NCBI GenBank assembly: GCA_038049695.1
Contig: CP142456.1
Span: forward strand, 67,855,922 to 67,919,921
Source: Cinnamomum chago
Taxonomy: Eukaryota > Streptophyta > Magnoliopsida > Laurales > Lauraceae
Length of the DNA stretch: 64,000 bases
Reading direction: 5' to 3'
Part shown: piece after piece, positions 47,138 to 56,203 of the stretch
How the letters are laid out: each line of letters starts with the position of its first letter
How positions within the stretch are numbered: the stretch's first letter is position 1
Program-made: the position numbers and the translations under genes
The notes under the pieces: generated by a model
The model's database searches: none
Seen by the model: only the letters and a program-made list of their open reading frames with translations
Told to the model about the DNA's origin: nothing

Positions 47138-48324
47138 AAACTTGCTGTTAGACGAAGGGGGACACCTGAAAATTGGTGAATATTGGATTCAAATGCTTTA
47201 TGAACAAGTTGACCCTTTCCAAGATCACTGTATGTCATCTTATCAGTTAACTGCATGTAATTCTTTCATGAATAGTCAACTGCTTTGAGTTATGACCTAT
47301 GTCATTGTCTTTTTTCATTTATTATTTGAGAAAATGGATCTTCAGGTGAGTAATTATCTTGTTTTTACAGGTCAAAGAAATGATGAGGCTGCTATCATGG
47401 CCAATGCTCTTTACGATACTCGGAGAGACATATGTACATTTGCTCATATATTCTATAAGGTAAGAAAGGCAAGGTATTTAATTATAAAAAAAAGGAATTG
47501 TATTTCCTGTTTTCAAGTCCAAGGCTGTTTCTTTTATTTTCTATAAATTATAAGGTTAGTTTTGATTGTACAAGCATTCATCTTTCACTGTTTTCATGTA
47601 AAGTCCTAAGGAACTAAATGGGGGTCAATTTAAGACTATTTTCAGTGCACACAAACATACAACAATCGGGGGGTGGGCCCCACCTGGATGCACGTCAATC
47701 AAGGGATGCAAGGTGATGGATAGAATTGGATGTGGATTATGAGTGGACACAGATATAAGTCTAATATTATGATTCCAGTCCTTAATTTTAGGTCCAAAAA
47801 GTTGAATGGCTATGTATCATGCTAATTTTTTTCATTTGTTGGTGTGTTACATAGCCATTTAACTATAAAAAAGTTTTCCTTAAATCGATTAGTAAACCAT
47901 AGTTTTTCTCACACAAAGCACTATATTGATATACATAGCCATTTCATATCATATACATCTATGATTTCATTAATTTAGGAATGTTATAAAGATCACAATA
48001 GTGTTTTGCATGAAAAAACTGTAGTTTACTAGCATACTGATCTTGGTATCAACTTGAAGTCTCATTAAATTGAAATTGTCGCTGGGATTGTTGATGATGG
48101 ATGTATTGTAGTGCTTATGCCACTTGCAACTCCCAAATGAAATCTTAAGTTACTACCTTTATTGAACAGCTTCCCTATACTGTAGTTTCATTTGAAGTGT
48201 TCTTGTTGCAGATGTTGGAAGGACAAGTCTTAGTTTCTAGCCTGAGCATTGACTTTACACACTTCACATCAACTGATTCTGAACCTAAATTCAAGTTAAG
48301 CAAGTGCACAACAAGGATTAAAGA
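47138..48324 (+). pseudogene. Captured integrin-linked-type (Raf-like) kinase, three exons
   Basis: Three exons with proper borders: 47138-47229 (NLLLDEGGHLKIGEYWIQML, YEQVDPFQDH), 47371-47459 (RNDEAAIMANALYDTRRDIC, TFAHIFYK) and 48212-48324 (MLEGQVLVSSLSIDF, EPKFKLSKCTTRIKE). Together they match the activation-segment to lower C-lobe part of plant ILK/VIK-type kinases, including HLKIGEYW in place of DFG and DIC.F..IFY.MLEG. The N-lobe, catalytic loop and ankyrin repeats are absent. Intron retention shows DNA-level capture. The frame is open within each exon. Confidence 0.75.
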
Positions 48325-49741
48325 GTAAGAGGACTTCTTTCATCTTTTAATTTTTCTTAATCACTTTATTATAGGATGCAGTTTATGACATAGCTAGCTT
48401 GCCAAACTCGTGATTTGGATGTGACTCAGTAGCATAAATTTGCGAACACATGTATGCATATAGGAAAATGGTGTCAGCGCGCCCTTTGGTTAGTCTAAGA
48501 TTGGCCTAAACATGCACAAACTAGTATGATGCCCTTTTCCACCATTTTGAGCTGGCCATATTGCTCAAGCACCTTGTAGGTTGGTTTCATACAATCTCAA
48601 CCCACAAAATTTATAATTTCATACAACCTCCAATCATTTCCTAATTTTTTTGAAAAGAATCAATTCTATAATGGCACTGTAAAGAAATTCCTTCATTCTT
48701 TACAAAAAAAATTAAACTATTAAAGTAATTTGTTCATTTAAAAGCTCCACAACATGGATTTCTTTTCTTCTCAAAATTCTCAAAATAAGACATGTGGCAG
48801 AAGGTCCACTAGCCTTGGGGTTGAAAAAAACAAACGCACACTGTCCTTGATCAGCCCCCATCTAGCAGCAAACAATAGATATGATTTTTAGTTGTCTCGC
48901 CCCAAAACCCTCTTGTATTTAGTAGGCCAGTAGGTAGTAAACATTTCATGTGCTTTATTTTGAAAAGCAGAAGTGTAATTCGTGCTTGGAAGCTGCAACA
49001 GGATATGGATCCTACTAATATCAGCATAATCTTATCGTAACACAGGTCGAATTTGTGTCATCAGATCCTATACTCTGGGCTAGACCTGGCCTATTGAGTC
49101 TATAGTCTATACTTTGTATTTTCTTTTAGGTTCGGTCTTGGGTTTGACTCAACCCATTCAGACTGTTCAAATGAGCCAGTTAATCCTGGATTTCAAATTG
49201 ATCAGGCAAGGCTTTCAAGCCTTGGTCTATTCAAAGTTTGGACTTTTCAAACCAATGGACAACACTGCATAGCTCAGGCACAGAATTAATAGTGTAACGG
49301 AGAAAGAGGTGTGCTACTCAGGGCCCAACTCTGGCCTAATATTTAGATATCTGAGCCCAAGCTGGGCTTGAACTCTGCGTGCACATCAAAACTCAGGCTA
49401 GATCCTGAGCCCAAATCCAAACTGGCCCACCCCAAATTGCATTGTCATGATCTGAGCCCAAGTTGCATCCTGTTTATACATTCTTAGGTTAATTCATATT
49501 TCTGTCATAGGATGTAATTTGTCGTGATTGAAGGTTGGCAACTGTGATCCTTTCCTAGACATCTGGATTGAAAGAAATATATATTCCTTCTGATGCTTCA
49601 GAAGATAATTTTAAGTAAAAAGCATGTTGTTGACAACCATTTGATAAGATGACAGCTTCTTTTGATTCTTGCATCCCCAAAAGAATATTACACAACACAG
49701 AATATCTAATGGTTTTTTGAATGGGCTTTCCTTTGCTGCAG
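48325..49741. other. CACTA-1 interior, intron-like, no gene
   Basis: Noncoding sequence after the kinase exons. A short open stretch at 48967-49010 (RSVIRAWKLQQDMDP) is too short to assign. GAGCCCAA.CTGGGCT-type phrases repeat at 49340-49470. Nothing else is seen. Confidence 0.35.
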
Positions 49742-49999
49742 TTGTCTCTAAACTCAAAAATTTTGTTATTACAAGTGAAATGGTTCAGAGCCTTCTATGA
49801 TGATTTTGAGATTTTCACCAAGGACCAAGAGTTTTTGGTTTCACCTGCTGAAATGCAAGAAAAGAGTTCCAATGAAGTCGCAAAAGATCCTCTTGGTGAA
49901 GCTCGGAAAAAGGTACAACAGGAGTTTGGCAAGGAGTTCGCTGAAATTATGGCTATAGGACATCACAAAATTCCTGTAACCAAACAGCCCTTCTTGTAA
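49742..49999 (+). pseudogene. Unrecognised terminal exon-like fragment
   Basis: After a CTGCAG acceptor (to 49741) the frame reads LSLNSKILLLQVKWFRAFYD, then DFEIFTKDQEFLVSPAEM and a charged tail ending HHKIPVTKQPFL before a stop at 49999. About 85 residues, acidic and lysine-rich, looks like the last coding exon of a real gene. I do not recognise it. It is the last cargo before the right CACTA-1 repeats. Confidence 0.45.
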
Positions 50000-50389
50000 A
50001 TTCTGTTTCTCTTGAAATGAACGGTCTTTTATCATGAGAGAAAAAGTTACAGTGTGCATCATAAATCAGACTTAGCAGAAACACAATTGGGCTTATCTTT
50101 TATAGGAAGTTGATTGACGAGAGTTGAGTCCTGTCCATATGGTGGTGTTATCAGCAGGGCTTGCAAGGTAGCCCACACCTTCTTTTAGCTTATTTGTATA
50201 TGTATATTGGACATATATATGGGACTGTATCGTTATTGATTGTAATATTTGTTTAATGAGATGAATGATTTGATGAAAAATGGAGATGGTTATTTGTTTA
50301 TTTAGCAATTTTTTGTTTGAATGTATTTTTTATATTGAATAGGTTTGATACAGGTGTACAAATAGGTTTAAACGAAAAAAAAAATTATA

Positions 50390-51118
50390 AAACAAAATAA
50401 AACACTTTCACCGATGAAAAAATCCTTTTTATTATTTTTACCGACGAAACAATACGTCGGTAAAACGCTTTTTATTAATTTTACCGACGAAAAAAATACG
50501 TTGGTAACATCTTTTTTATTTTTACCGACGAAAAAAATACGTCGGTAAAATCCTTTTTTATTTTTTTTAATTTTTTGTTTATTTTTACCGACGAAAAAAA
50601 TACGTCGGTAAAATCCTTTTTTATTTTTTTAATTTTTTGTTTATTTTTACCGACGAAAAAAATACGTCGGTAAAATCCTTTTTTATTTTTTCTAATTTTT
50701 TTTGTTTTCTTTTCCCGACGAAACTTAACGTCGGTAGAAATTTTTTTCATTTTTTCTAAATTCTTTTGTTTTCTTTTGCCGACGAAAATAAACGTCGGTA
50801 AAAGTCTTTATATTTATATTTTTTTATATTTTTTTTTTACCGACGAAAAATAAACGTCGGTAAAAGTATTTATTAAATATTTAGAAATTTTAAATAGTTT
50901 TAACGACGTTTTAAAAACGTCGGTAAAGGAAATTAATCGTCGGTAAAAATTCAAATTTTTACCAACGAAATTTATTTTCGTCGGCAATAGGTTCTGTCCA
51001 CCATTTTTTGCCGACGTTTGGCCGACGAAAATTTTTTCGTCGGTAAAGGTTTTACCGACGTTTTTGTGAGTTTTGGCGACGAAAAATTTCTTCACTAAAA
51101 GTGCATTTTGTTGTAGTG
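50390..51118. repeat. CACTA-1 right subterminal repeat array
   Basis: Contains three near-identical tandem units of 62-63 bp, each with an ACCGACGAAAAAAATACGTC hairpin (starts 50524, 50587, 50649), then more diverged TTACCGACG/CGTCGGTAA pairs up to the terminus. Open frames on the minus strand here (Lys/Phe-rich) are repeat artefacts. Confidence 0.85.
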
Positions 51119-51860
51119 AGTGCACCCACGGTTAGCCGCAGAGCTAACTGTGGGATTTCGTTTTGCTTTCCAGAGGCTGTGTTTTTGTCAAATCATCTTG
51201 CGGCTACCCTTGCGGCTGCCTCACAACTAGCCTCCAACTGTTCCTATGGCTAGCCGTGAGCTAACCTGATTTGAAATTTTAGACCGTTATTTGAAATCGG
51301 CTAGCCGTTGGTCTAAAGGGGCTAGCCGCCAATATAGTCGTTGGATCTTTTCTATAAATCTGGAGCTTCTTTCTCCATTCACAGTGACTCTTTTTAGAGA
51401 GCTTTTGCAGGCTATTTTGTTCCCAACATATCTTAGCTCTCAAATCTTCTTCCAAACACTCATGTAGTACATTTAGGAAAATCCTAGAGCTCCATTAGCT
51501 CCAAGATGAGTGCGTTGTGTGAGAAGTTGCCTGTGTCTATTCTTTGTGGCATGATTTTCATTTCTATATCTATATTGTGGGATTTGTTATGTATGATAGG
51601 TCATCACTAAGATTCAATAAACACACACACTTGAGCTTATCTACTCTCATCTAATTGTATCTCTTTGGTATTGTTTAAGCTGTCTTGTTGAACACATATG
51701 CTACTTAAGTCTTTCTCTTCTTATGTTTGTTTTGTTATCTGTTTTGGTTTTATTAAAAGTGCCCTAAAAAGTTTAAAATTGGTAATTGATTCCCTTAGTC
51801 CTATTCACCCCCCCCCCTCTAGGACTTAGTCATTGGCCCTAGCGTGCAGTATCAAGGACA
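51119..51860 (+). repeat. Sirevirus-type 3' LTR, right part
   Basis: Resumes with the duplicated AGT and GCACCCACGGTTAGCCGC, continues through more GGCTAGCC palindromes, then has a TATAAAT box at 51352-51358. The CTATTCACCCCCCCCC tract is at 51801-51816. The 3' end is one of two CA dinucleotides (51848 or 51860); no target duplication could be assigned. Confidence 0.65.
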
Positions 51861-51965
51861 ACCTACATTAGAGGTAGGACCTTCAAACCCTACACAGGTT
51901 TAGTCATTTGTTACATTGAGTGCGCGCAATTTCACAGATGATTCATTTAGTGTAAATTTTTTCAG

Positions 51966-52046
51966 AAACTGATCATAGCGCCAGTAAAAAAGGAGTTGAG
52001 TCTTGCCTTCAAGGGAAGCCAAAAGATGGTTGTTGAAGCTCTGGAG
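51966..52046 (+). pseudogene. Captured glycyl-tRNA synthetase exon
   Basis: An 81-bp exon, AG acceptor at 51964-51965 and GT donor at 52047, reads KLIIAPVKKELSLAFKGSQK then MVVEALE. This matches plant glycyl-tRNA synthetase (family APVKKELGLAFKGNQK), upstream of class II motif 3. It lies between the Sirevirus LTR and the right CACTA-2 repeats, so it is CACTA-2 cargo. No neighbouring GlyRS exon is present. Confidence 0.78.
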
Positions 52047-52129
52047 GTAAATTATGATTATTTATCTTTTGGTTTTTTTGTTTATATATAGTTCCAACTT
52101 TTTGTACATCCCATGGAAGATGATGTAGA

Positions 52130-52131
<2 letters not shown>

Positions 52132-52178
<47 letters not shown>

Positions 52179-52179
52179 A
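52132..52179. repeat. (AT)n(AC)n microsatellite
   Basis: About 17 TA units followed by about 7 CA units, inside a ~110-bp segment that recurs at 26828-26927, where the TA run is much shorter. Confidence 0.95.
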
Positions 52180-52354
52180 TATTTCCATAGAGATTTGTCT
52201 AGTCAAGCTTATGTTAATTATTAATTAGTTATATATATATGATCACTTTATTAATTTGTATATATAGTGCAAATTTTTATTGGTGTACAGTGTACTGCAA
52301 TGGTACTGCATCAATGCAAATTCTTTTGATAAAAAAAATGCATATATAATATTA

Positions 52355-52888
52355 AATCGGTTACAGAACAAACGATATAATACAATCCAAAAAAACCGAT
52401 ATAACAAAGCCCTTTATAACCGATATTATAAATTATTTTTATATCGGTTTCACTCTTTTTTATATCGGTTTTACAGTAATGTATGCTATAATTTCAGTCT
52501 CAAAACACATCAGTTCTTCGAAAACCGATATTATAAATAAATAATTTTTATATTGGTTTCACTATTTTTTATATCGGTTTTACAGTAATGTATGCTATAA
52601 TTTCAGTTTCAAAACACATCAGTTTATCGAAAACCGATATGATAAATATTTTTTATATCAGTTTTACTTTTTTTTATATCGGTTTTACAATAATATGTGT
52701 TATAATTTCATATTCAAAAGACATCAGTTGTCCAAAAACCGATATGAAATATTACACATATTATATCGGTTATAGTTGTTTATTATATCGGGCGTACTTA
52801 TATCGGTTTGAAGTTTACTAAAAAACCGATATAATAAGTCTTTTATATCGGTTTTTAGCCGATATAAAAACACTTTTTTCTAGTAGTG
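52355..52888. repeat. CACTA-2 right subterminal repeat array
   Basis: Tandem blocks of about 120 bp built from AAACCGATAT, TTTTATATCGGTTTTAC and AATGTATGCTATAATTTCAG (copies near 52480, 52588 and 52690). The array ends with TTTTTTCTAGTAGTG. Confidence 0.85.
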
Positions 52889-54189
52889 GGACCCCCTGAA
52901 TTACAGTGGATCCATTGAGTTTTCACCTATCTGAATGGATTGGACCATTGATCGAGGGTAAAAAAATCATTTAATATAAAGTCGTTAAAGTTGTAGGCCA
53001 CAAATGAAAGGGTTAGAGGCATAAGATTAACCCCAAACTTGATATATGGGCCCATCTAAGATGTACTCTCTTTCCATCATCCCAAGTCCCATAATCAGTG
53101 GGGCCCGCAAGTGTGTCCCTCACCATATAGTGAAGGATGGAAGCACATGAATGTCCTTCATCTATCATGTGTAGTGGTTTTTTGTTTTTATTTTTTGTGC
53201 CTTATAGTAAATTTTTTTAATTATCATCATCATTCTTCTCTCTTATAGAATTCTTTTATAGCAATTTCAAACTTAGAAGCAGACAATAGCATTTCAATCT
53301 AAATCTTATAAATAAATTAGTTTAGTCTTTTTGCTAAGTAATATATTTATTTATTTTGCTATATTTTTTTATAGGTAATGTTTTAAAGAAACCAATGAAA
53401 TTAGATATATTTTTATTGTTTAGCTTGGGCTAATCTAAAGTGTCACATCTCAATTAACTAAATTTAAAACCCAATCTCCTAAAATCTTGGCATTAATATC
53501 TTTCATTCTCTTCTCTCTACCCATATGGAGCTTGGACCATTGATTTTGATAACACTATAAATTCTTTCGGTGTCATTCATAATGACATTTAGAATCTACC
53601 AATCAAGTTTTTATCCGTGTGTTTTCTTGAAATCTTGTCCCACCCATCATGTGTCTTTGAAAATCTCTTCTTTCGAACTCACAGGATTGCTCCCTCCACC
53701 TCAAAACTTACCAAACATCTTATATTTAAATTATTATGCCCATCTTCAATTTTCATATTTCAGTATCTCAAATAATTATATAATTTAAAAGACATGACAA
53801 CAACTAACATATAGCATAGTTCTTTTCTTCTTTCTAAAAATCACGCGGAAAATAAAAATGGGTGGAAGTTTATAATTTTGAATTTGGTTTGTAATTTTTG
53901 TCAGTTTATTTCAAATTCTTGTTTTATGTAGAATCTTGATACATAGAATAAATATCAATGATGATAAATAAATAGATTTGTTTCTCTTTTTTTTATATTT
54001 TTTATCTTAAATTATTTTTAGAAAAACTTAAATTTTAATAATATATTTTTCTTTTTTGGCCTATGCTTTGTTACCAGGTTTTTTTTTCCCCAATTGAGTG
54101 AGGGTTTATTTTCACTGACACAATTGATAGATGTTGCGAATCTAGATATGGGCTCATACCAGTCAGTATCATATTGACACACTTGGACT
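52889..54189. other. AT-rich intergenic DNA, no gene
   Basis: Begins with the GGA target duplication of CACTA-2. No supported ORF, RNA gene or repeat boundary is seen. It ends with CTTGGACT, the target duplication of the hAT-type element. Confidence 0.5.
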
Positions 54190-54752
54190 TAGGGGTGTAA
54201 CGGTTCGGTTAACTGGTCAATTTGGGAAAACCGTTAACCGAATCGTAACCGCGGTTTTTTGTCTTTTAAAACTGTAACCGTATCCACAAAAACCGTAACC
54301 GCGGTTAACCGTATTAAACGGTTCGGTTATGGTTAATAACTGTGGAATGCCACAAAAACCGTGGAAAACCATAACCGCGGTTAACCGTATTAAACGGTTC
54401 GGTTACGATTAATAACTGTGGAATACCTTACTCACATAAGGGGATAAATGTGAATTATTGAAGGTAAAATGACACATAAGGAGCAATTGAATAAGATAAA
54501 AAATATTTTATTAGCCCCCTTATTTTTTCTTTTATTTGTAAATGGTACGGTTAACCGCACATGGTTAACCGAACAGTATTATACAGTTCGGTTCGGTTAA
54601 TAATCATGAATTATTATGGAAAACCGTAACCGAACCGAACCCTGCGGTTTTTGGATTTCATTAACCTTAACCGAACCGGAAAATACGGTTATTAACCGCG
54701 GTTCGGCTCGGTCGGTTTGGTTAGACGTTTTCCTGTTTTTTTTACACCCTTA
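54190..54752. mobile_element. hAT-type MITE, 563 bp
   Basis: Terminal inverted repeats TAGGGGTGTAA and TTACACCCTTA (10 of 11 matching) are flanked by an exact 8-bp duplication CTTGGACT (54182-54189 and 54753-54760), diagnostic for hAT. The interior is filled with CGGTTAACCG / GGTTCGGTTA repeats in both orientations, giving many hairpins. No coding capacity. Confidence 0.92.
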
Positions 54753-54760
54753 CTTGGACT

Positions 54761-55900
54761 GCATTTCATATTGATATTGTGAGGAGAGCATAGGTGCTTC
54801 GATGTTAAGTATAGGTGGCTGTAGGTAAATTTGCCTCTTTAGTTTTATCATGAACGCTACAACCTATCTGTTTGCATGGAATATATAGGAGTAATTCATG
54901 TCATAAGTGGTCAAAAGTAAAGATCTAAGGTGAATATACAGAATTACTATCAAATAAACTTTCTTTTAATGGAAAGTGAGTCAAGGGAAGATGTGAAATA
55001 AATACTCACCTATCAGAGAAACGCGACACACCCCGTGGCAAGAGTGTTTAATCTCACATAGCTACCCATGGATCAATCTATGGGTAAGTAAGTTGTCTCA
55101 GCTAGCAAAAGAAAAGAAAAAAAAAAAAAAGAATACCCAGCTACCAACCTACTAACTCAAATCATATGAAAGTCAAGATCCCATCTACTTGCTACTTTAT
55201 ATTCTTTACCCATCAACTCAAATCATTCACACTCTACCTCTGTAATAGTCTTTTACTAGAACTCATTTGACCATAAATTACTATATTCAATTCCTAAGTA
55301 CTAGTAAAAACACCAGCCCTACGAGGACAAGAATCATCTAATGTAGATTAATATTTTCCCTAAAAAGGTGCTACCACCAAAAGTTTTTTTTTTGTTGTTG
55401 TTGTTGTTGTCAAATTACCAAATGGAAGTGAGGAAGCCCTTCCCTCCCATGCGCAAATAGGGGGCAGAGGAGCATCATGGGAAGTTATAGTCAAATTGAA
55501 TATAAACCGGTCTGACCCGAAATCATCATAAACAATACCTAGCTTAGGAGACGCTATCAAGAAGTAAAAGTTCCATGCTGCACCCAATAGTACTCCTACT
55601 AAAATTTATGATGAAGCTGTTCAGATTAGTGCAACGCACAGTACCATCTCAGTTTTCATTATTAGTATTTATAGTATAGGATAAACACTACACAACTGTG
55701 AGATGATCGAAATAGGATAGAGTACTATCTATGCTTAATCTATCTTATCATTTGAATACATTCAGATCTCTATCTGATTGTTTGAAGCAGTGCATGATGG
55801 GAGAGACCTTTATCTGATGACATGGATTATTATCTGATGACTGGTTGCTGCGACTGAGTTGTTGTGCTAACTGAGTTGTAGTACTATAGGCAGGTAGTTA
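54761..55900. other. Intergenic DNA downstream of the OMT exon
   Basis: No supported gene. A GTTGTTGTTGTT microsatellite lies at 55392-55410. The minus-strand open frame 55360-55587 runs through that repeat and has no recognisable domain. This region would include the 3' UTR of the OMT exon if it is expressed. Confidence 0.4.
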
Positions 55901-56203
55901 TCACATCTTCTTGTAGCATTCCATGACTGAACAGCCATAAGCACAACACACAACACTCAAACTTGCAAAGCCAGCCCCTTCTGCCAGCTCCACTAGTTCT
56001 TTCTCAGTTCTTTCATTTCCTCCATGGTTATTAGCTAACATGAGCATGTCGAGCTGAAAGATGTATTTTGCAGTGAGATTTGTCTCGGGGAATAATGGGA
56101 GTATCGACTCAACTATGATAACCTTTCCAGAGTCTGGAAGGGCTTTGTAGCAATTATTTAATAGTTTCAAGCAGCGCTCGTCGCTCCAATCATGGAGTAT
56201 CCA
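55901..56203 (-). CDS. O-methyltransferase (COMT-like), last exon only
   Basis: The minus-strand exon begins after a GCAG acceptor (56204-56207) with WILHDWSDERCLKLLNNCYK and ends VVCCAYGCSVMECYKKM, stop at 55901-55903. This is the C-terminal part of plant type I small-molecule O-methyltransferases. The His of HDWSDE is the catalytic base in caffeate OMT, KVIIVES is the following strand, and GNERTEKELVELAEGAGF is the usual helix before the last strand. About 100 residues of the usual ~360 are present. The SAM-binding LVDVGGG exon is not found upstream up to the Athila LTR at 57665. The gene is either broken, with its first exon displaced by insertions, or has an intron longer than the remaining space. 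Confidence 0.8.
   Translation of the reverse strand, partial: WILHDWSDERCLKLLNNCYKALPDSGKVIIVESILPLFPETNLTAKYIFQLDMLMLANNHGGNERTEKELVELAEGAGFASLSVVCCAYGCSVMECYKKM

Larger units (their letters stand above)
31204..51118. mobile_element. CACTA-1: gene-fragment-carrying CACTA element, 19.9 kb
   Basis: The left end CACTACAACAA (31204) and right end TTGTTGTAGTG (51108-51118) are perfect 11-bp inverted termini. The target duplication is AGT (31201-31203 and 51119-51121). The related LTR fragment at 23508 carries the uninterrupted site. The terminal 700-820 bp are arrays of CGTCGGTAAA / TTTACCGACG hairpins. There is no transposase homology inside. Cargo comprises IQD, HD-Zip I, GH1 and ILK-type exons plus unidentified exons. 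Subtracting the inserted chromovirus leaves about 8.5 kb. It would need a transposase in trans from a related autonomous element. Confidence 0.94.
28650..51860 (+). mobile_element. Sirevirus-type LTR retrotransposon, 5'-incomplete, 3' LTR split by CACTA-1
   Basis: Visible parts are an upstream palindrome-containing segment (28655-28700), an extra ORF (29092-30276), polypurine tracts, and a 3' LTR starting at 30820. The LTR is interrupted at 31203 and resumes at 51122, ending at about 51848-51860. An extra ORF between pol and the 3' LTR, palindromes, and a CTATTCACCCCCC tail fit the Sirevirus/SIRE lineage of Ty1/copia. No gag, pol or 5' LTR was found, so the 5' edge and the right end are approximate. 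It sits within CACTA-2 because CACTA-2 sequence resumes at 51966. Confidence 0.6.
22152..52888. mobile_element. CACTA-2: gene-capturing CACTA element, 30.7 kb with nested insertions
   Basis: The left end CACTACTATAAAAAAG and the reverse complement of the right end, CACTACTAGAAAAAAG, match at 15 of 16 positions. The flanking 3-bp duplication is GGA (22149-22151 and 52889-52891). Both ends carry arrays of TATATCGGTT / AACCGATATA motifs. Inside are a degraded TNP2-type transposase and exon-containing pieces of serine carboxypeptidase, beta-tubulin and glycyl-tRNA synthetase genes. The Sirevirus-type element with CACTA-1 inside accounts for roughly 23 kb, so the original element was about 7.5 kb. 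Confidence 0.9.

Noticed and set aside
50481-51125. Lys/Phe-rich ORFs on the minus strand (repeated RRIFFVGK and FFSSVKI words)
   Set aside because: They are translations of the CACTA subterminal hairpin repeats.
55360-55587. Minus-strand 75-residue ORF downstream of the OMT exon
   Set aside because: It includes a translated GTT microsatellite and matches no family I know.
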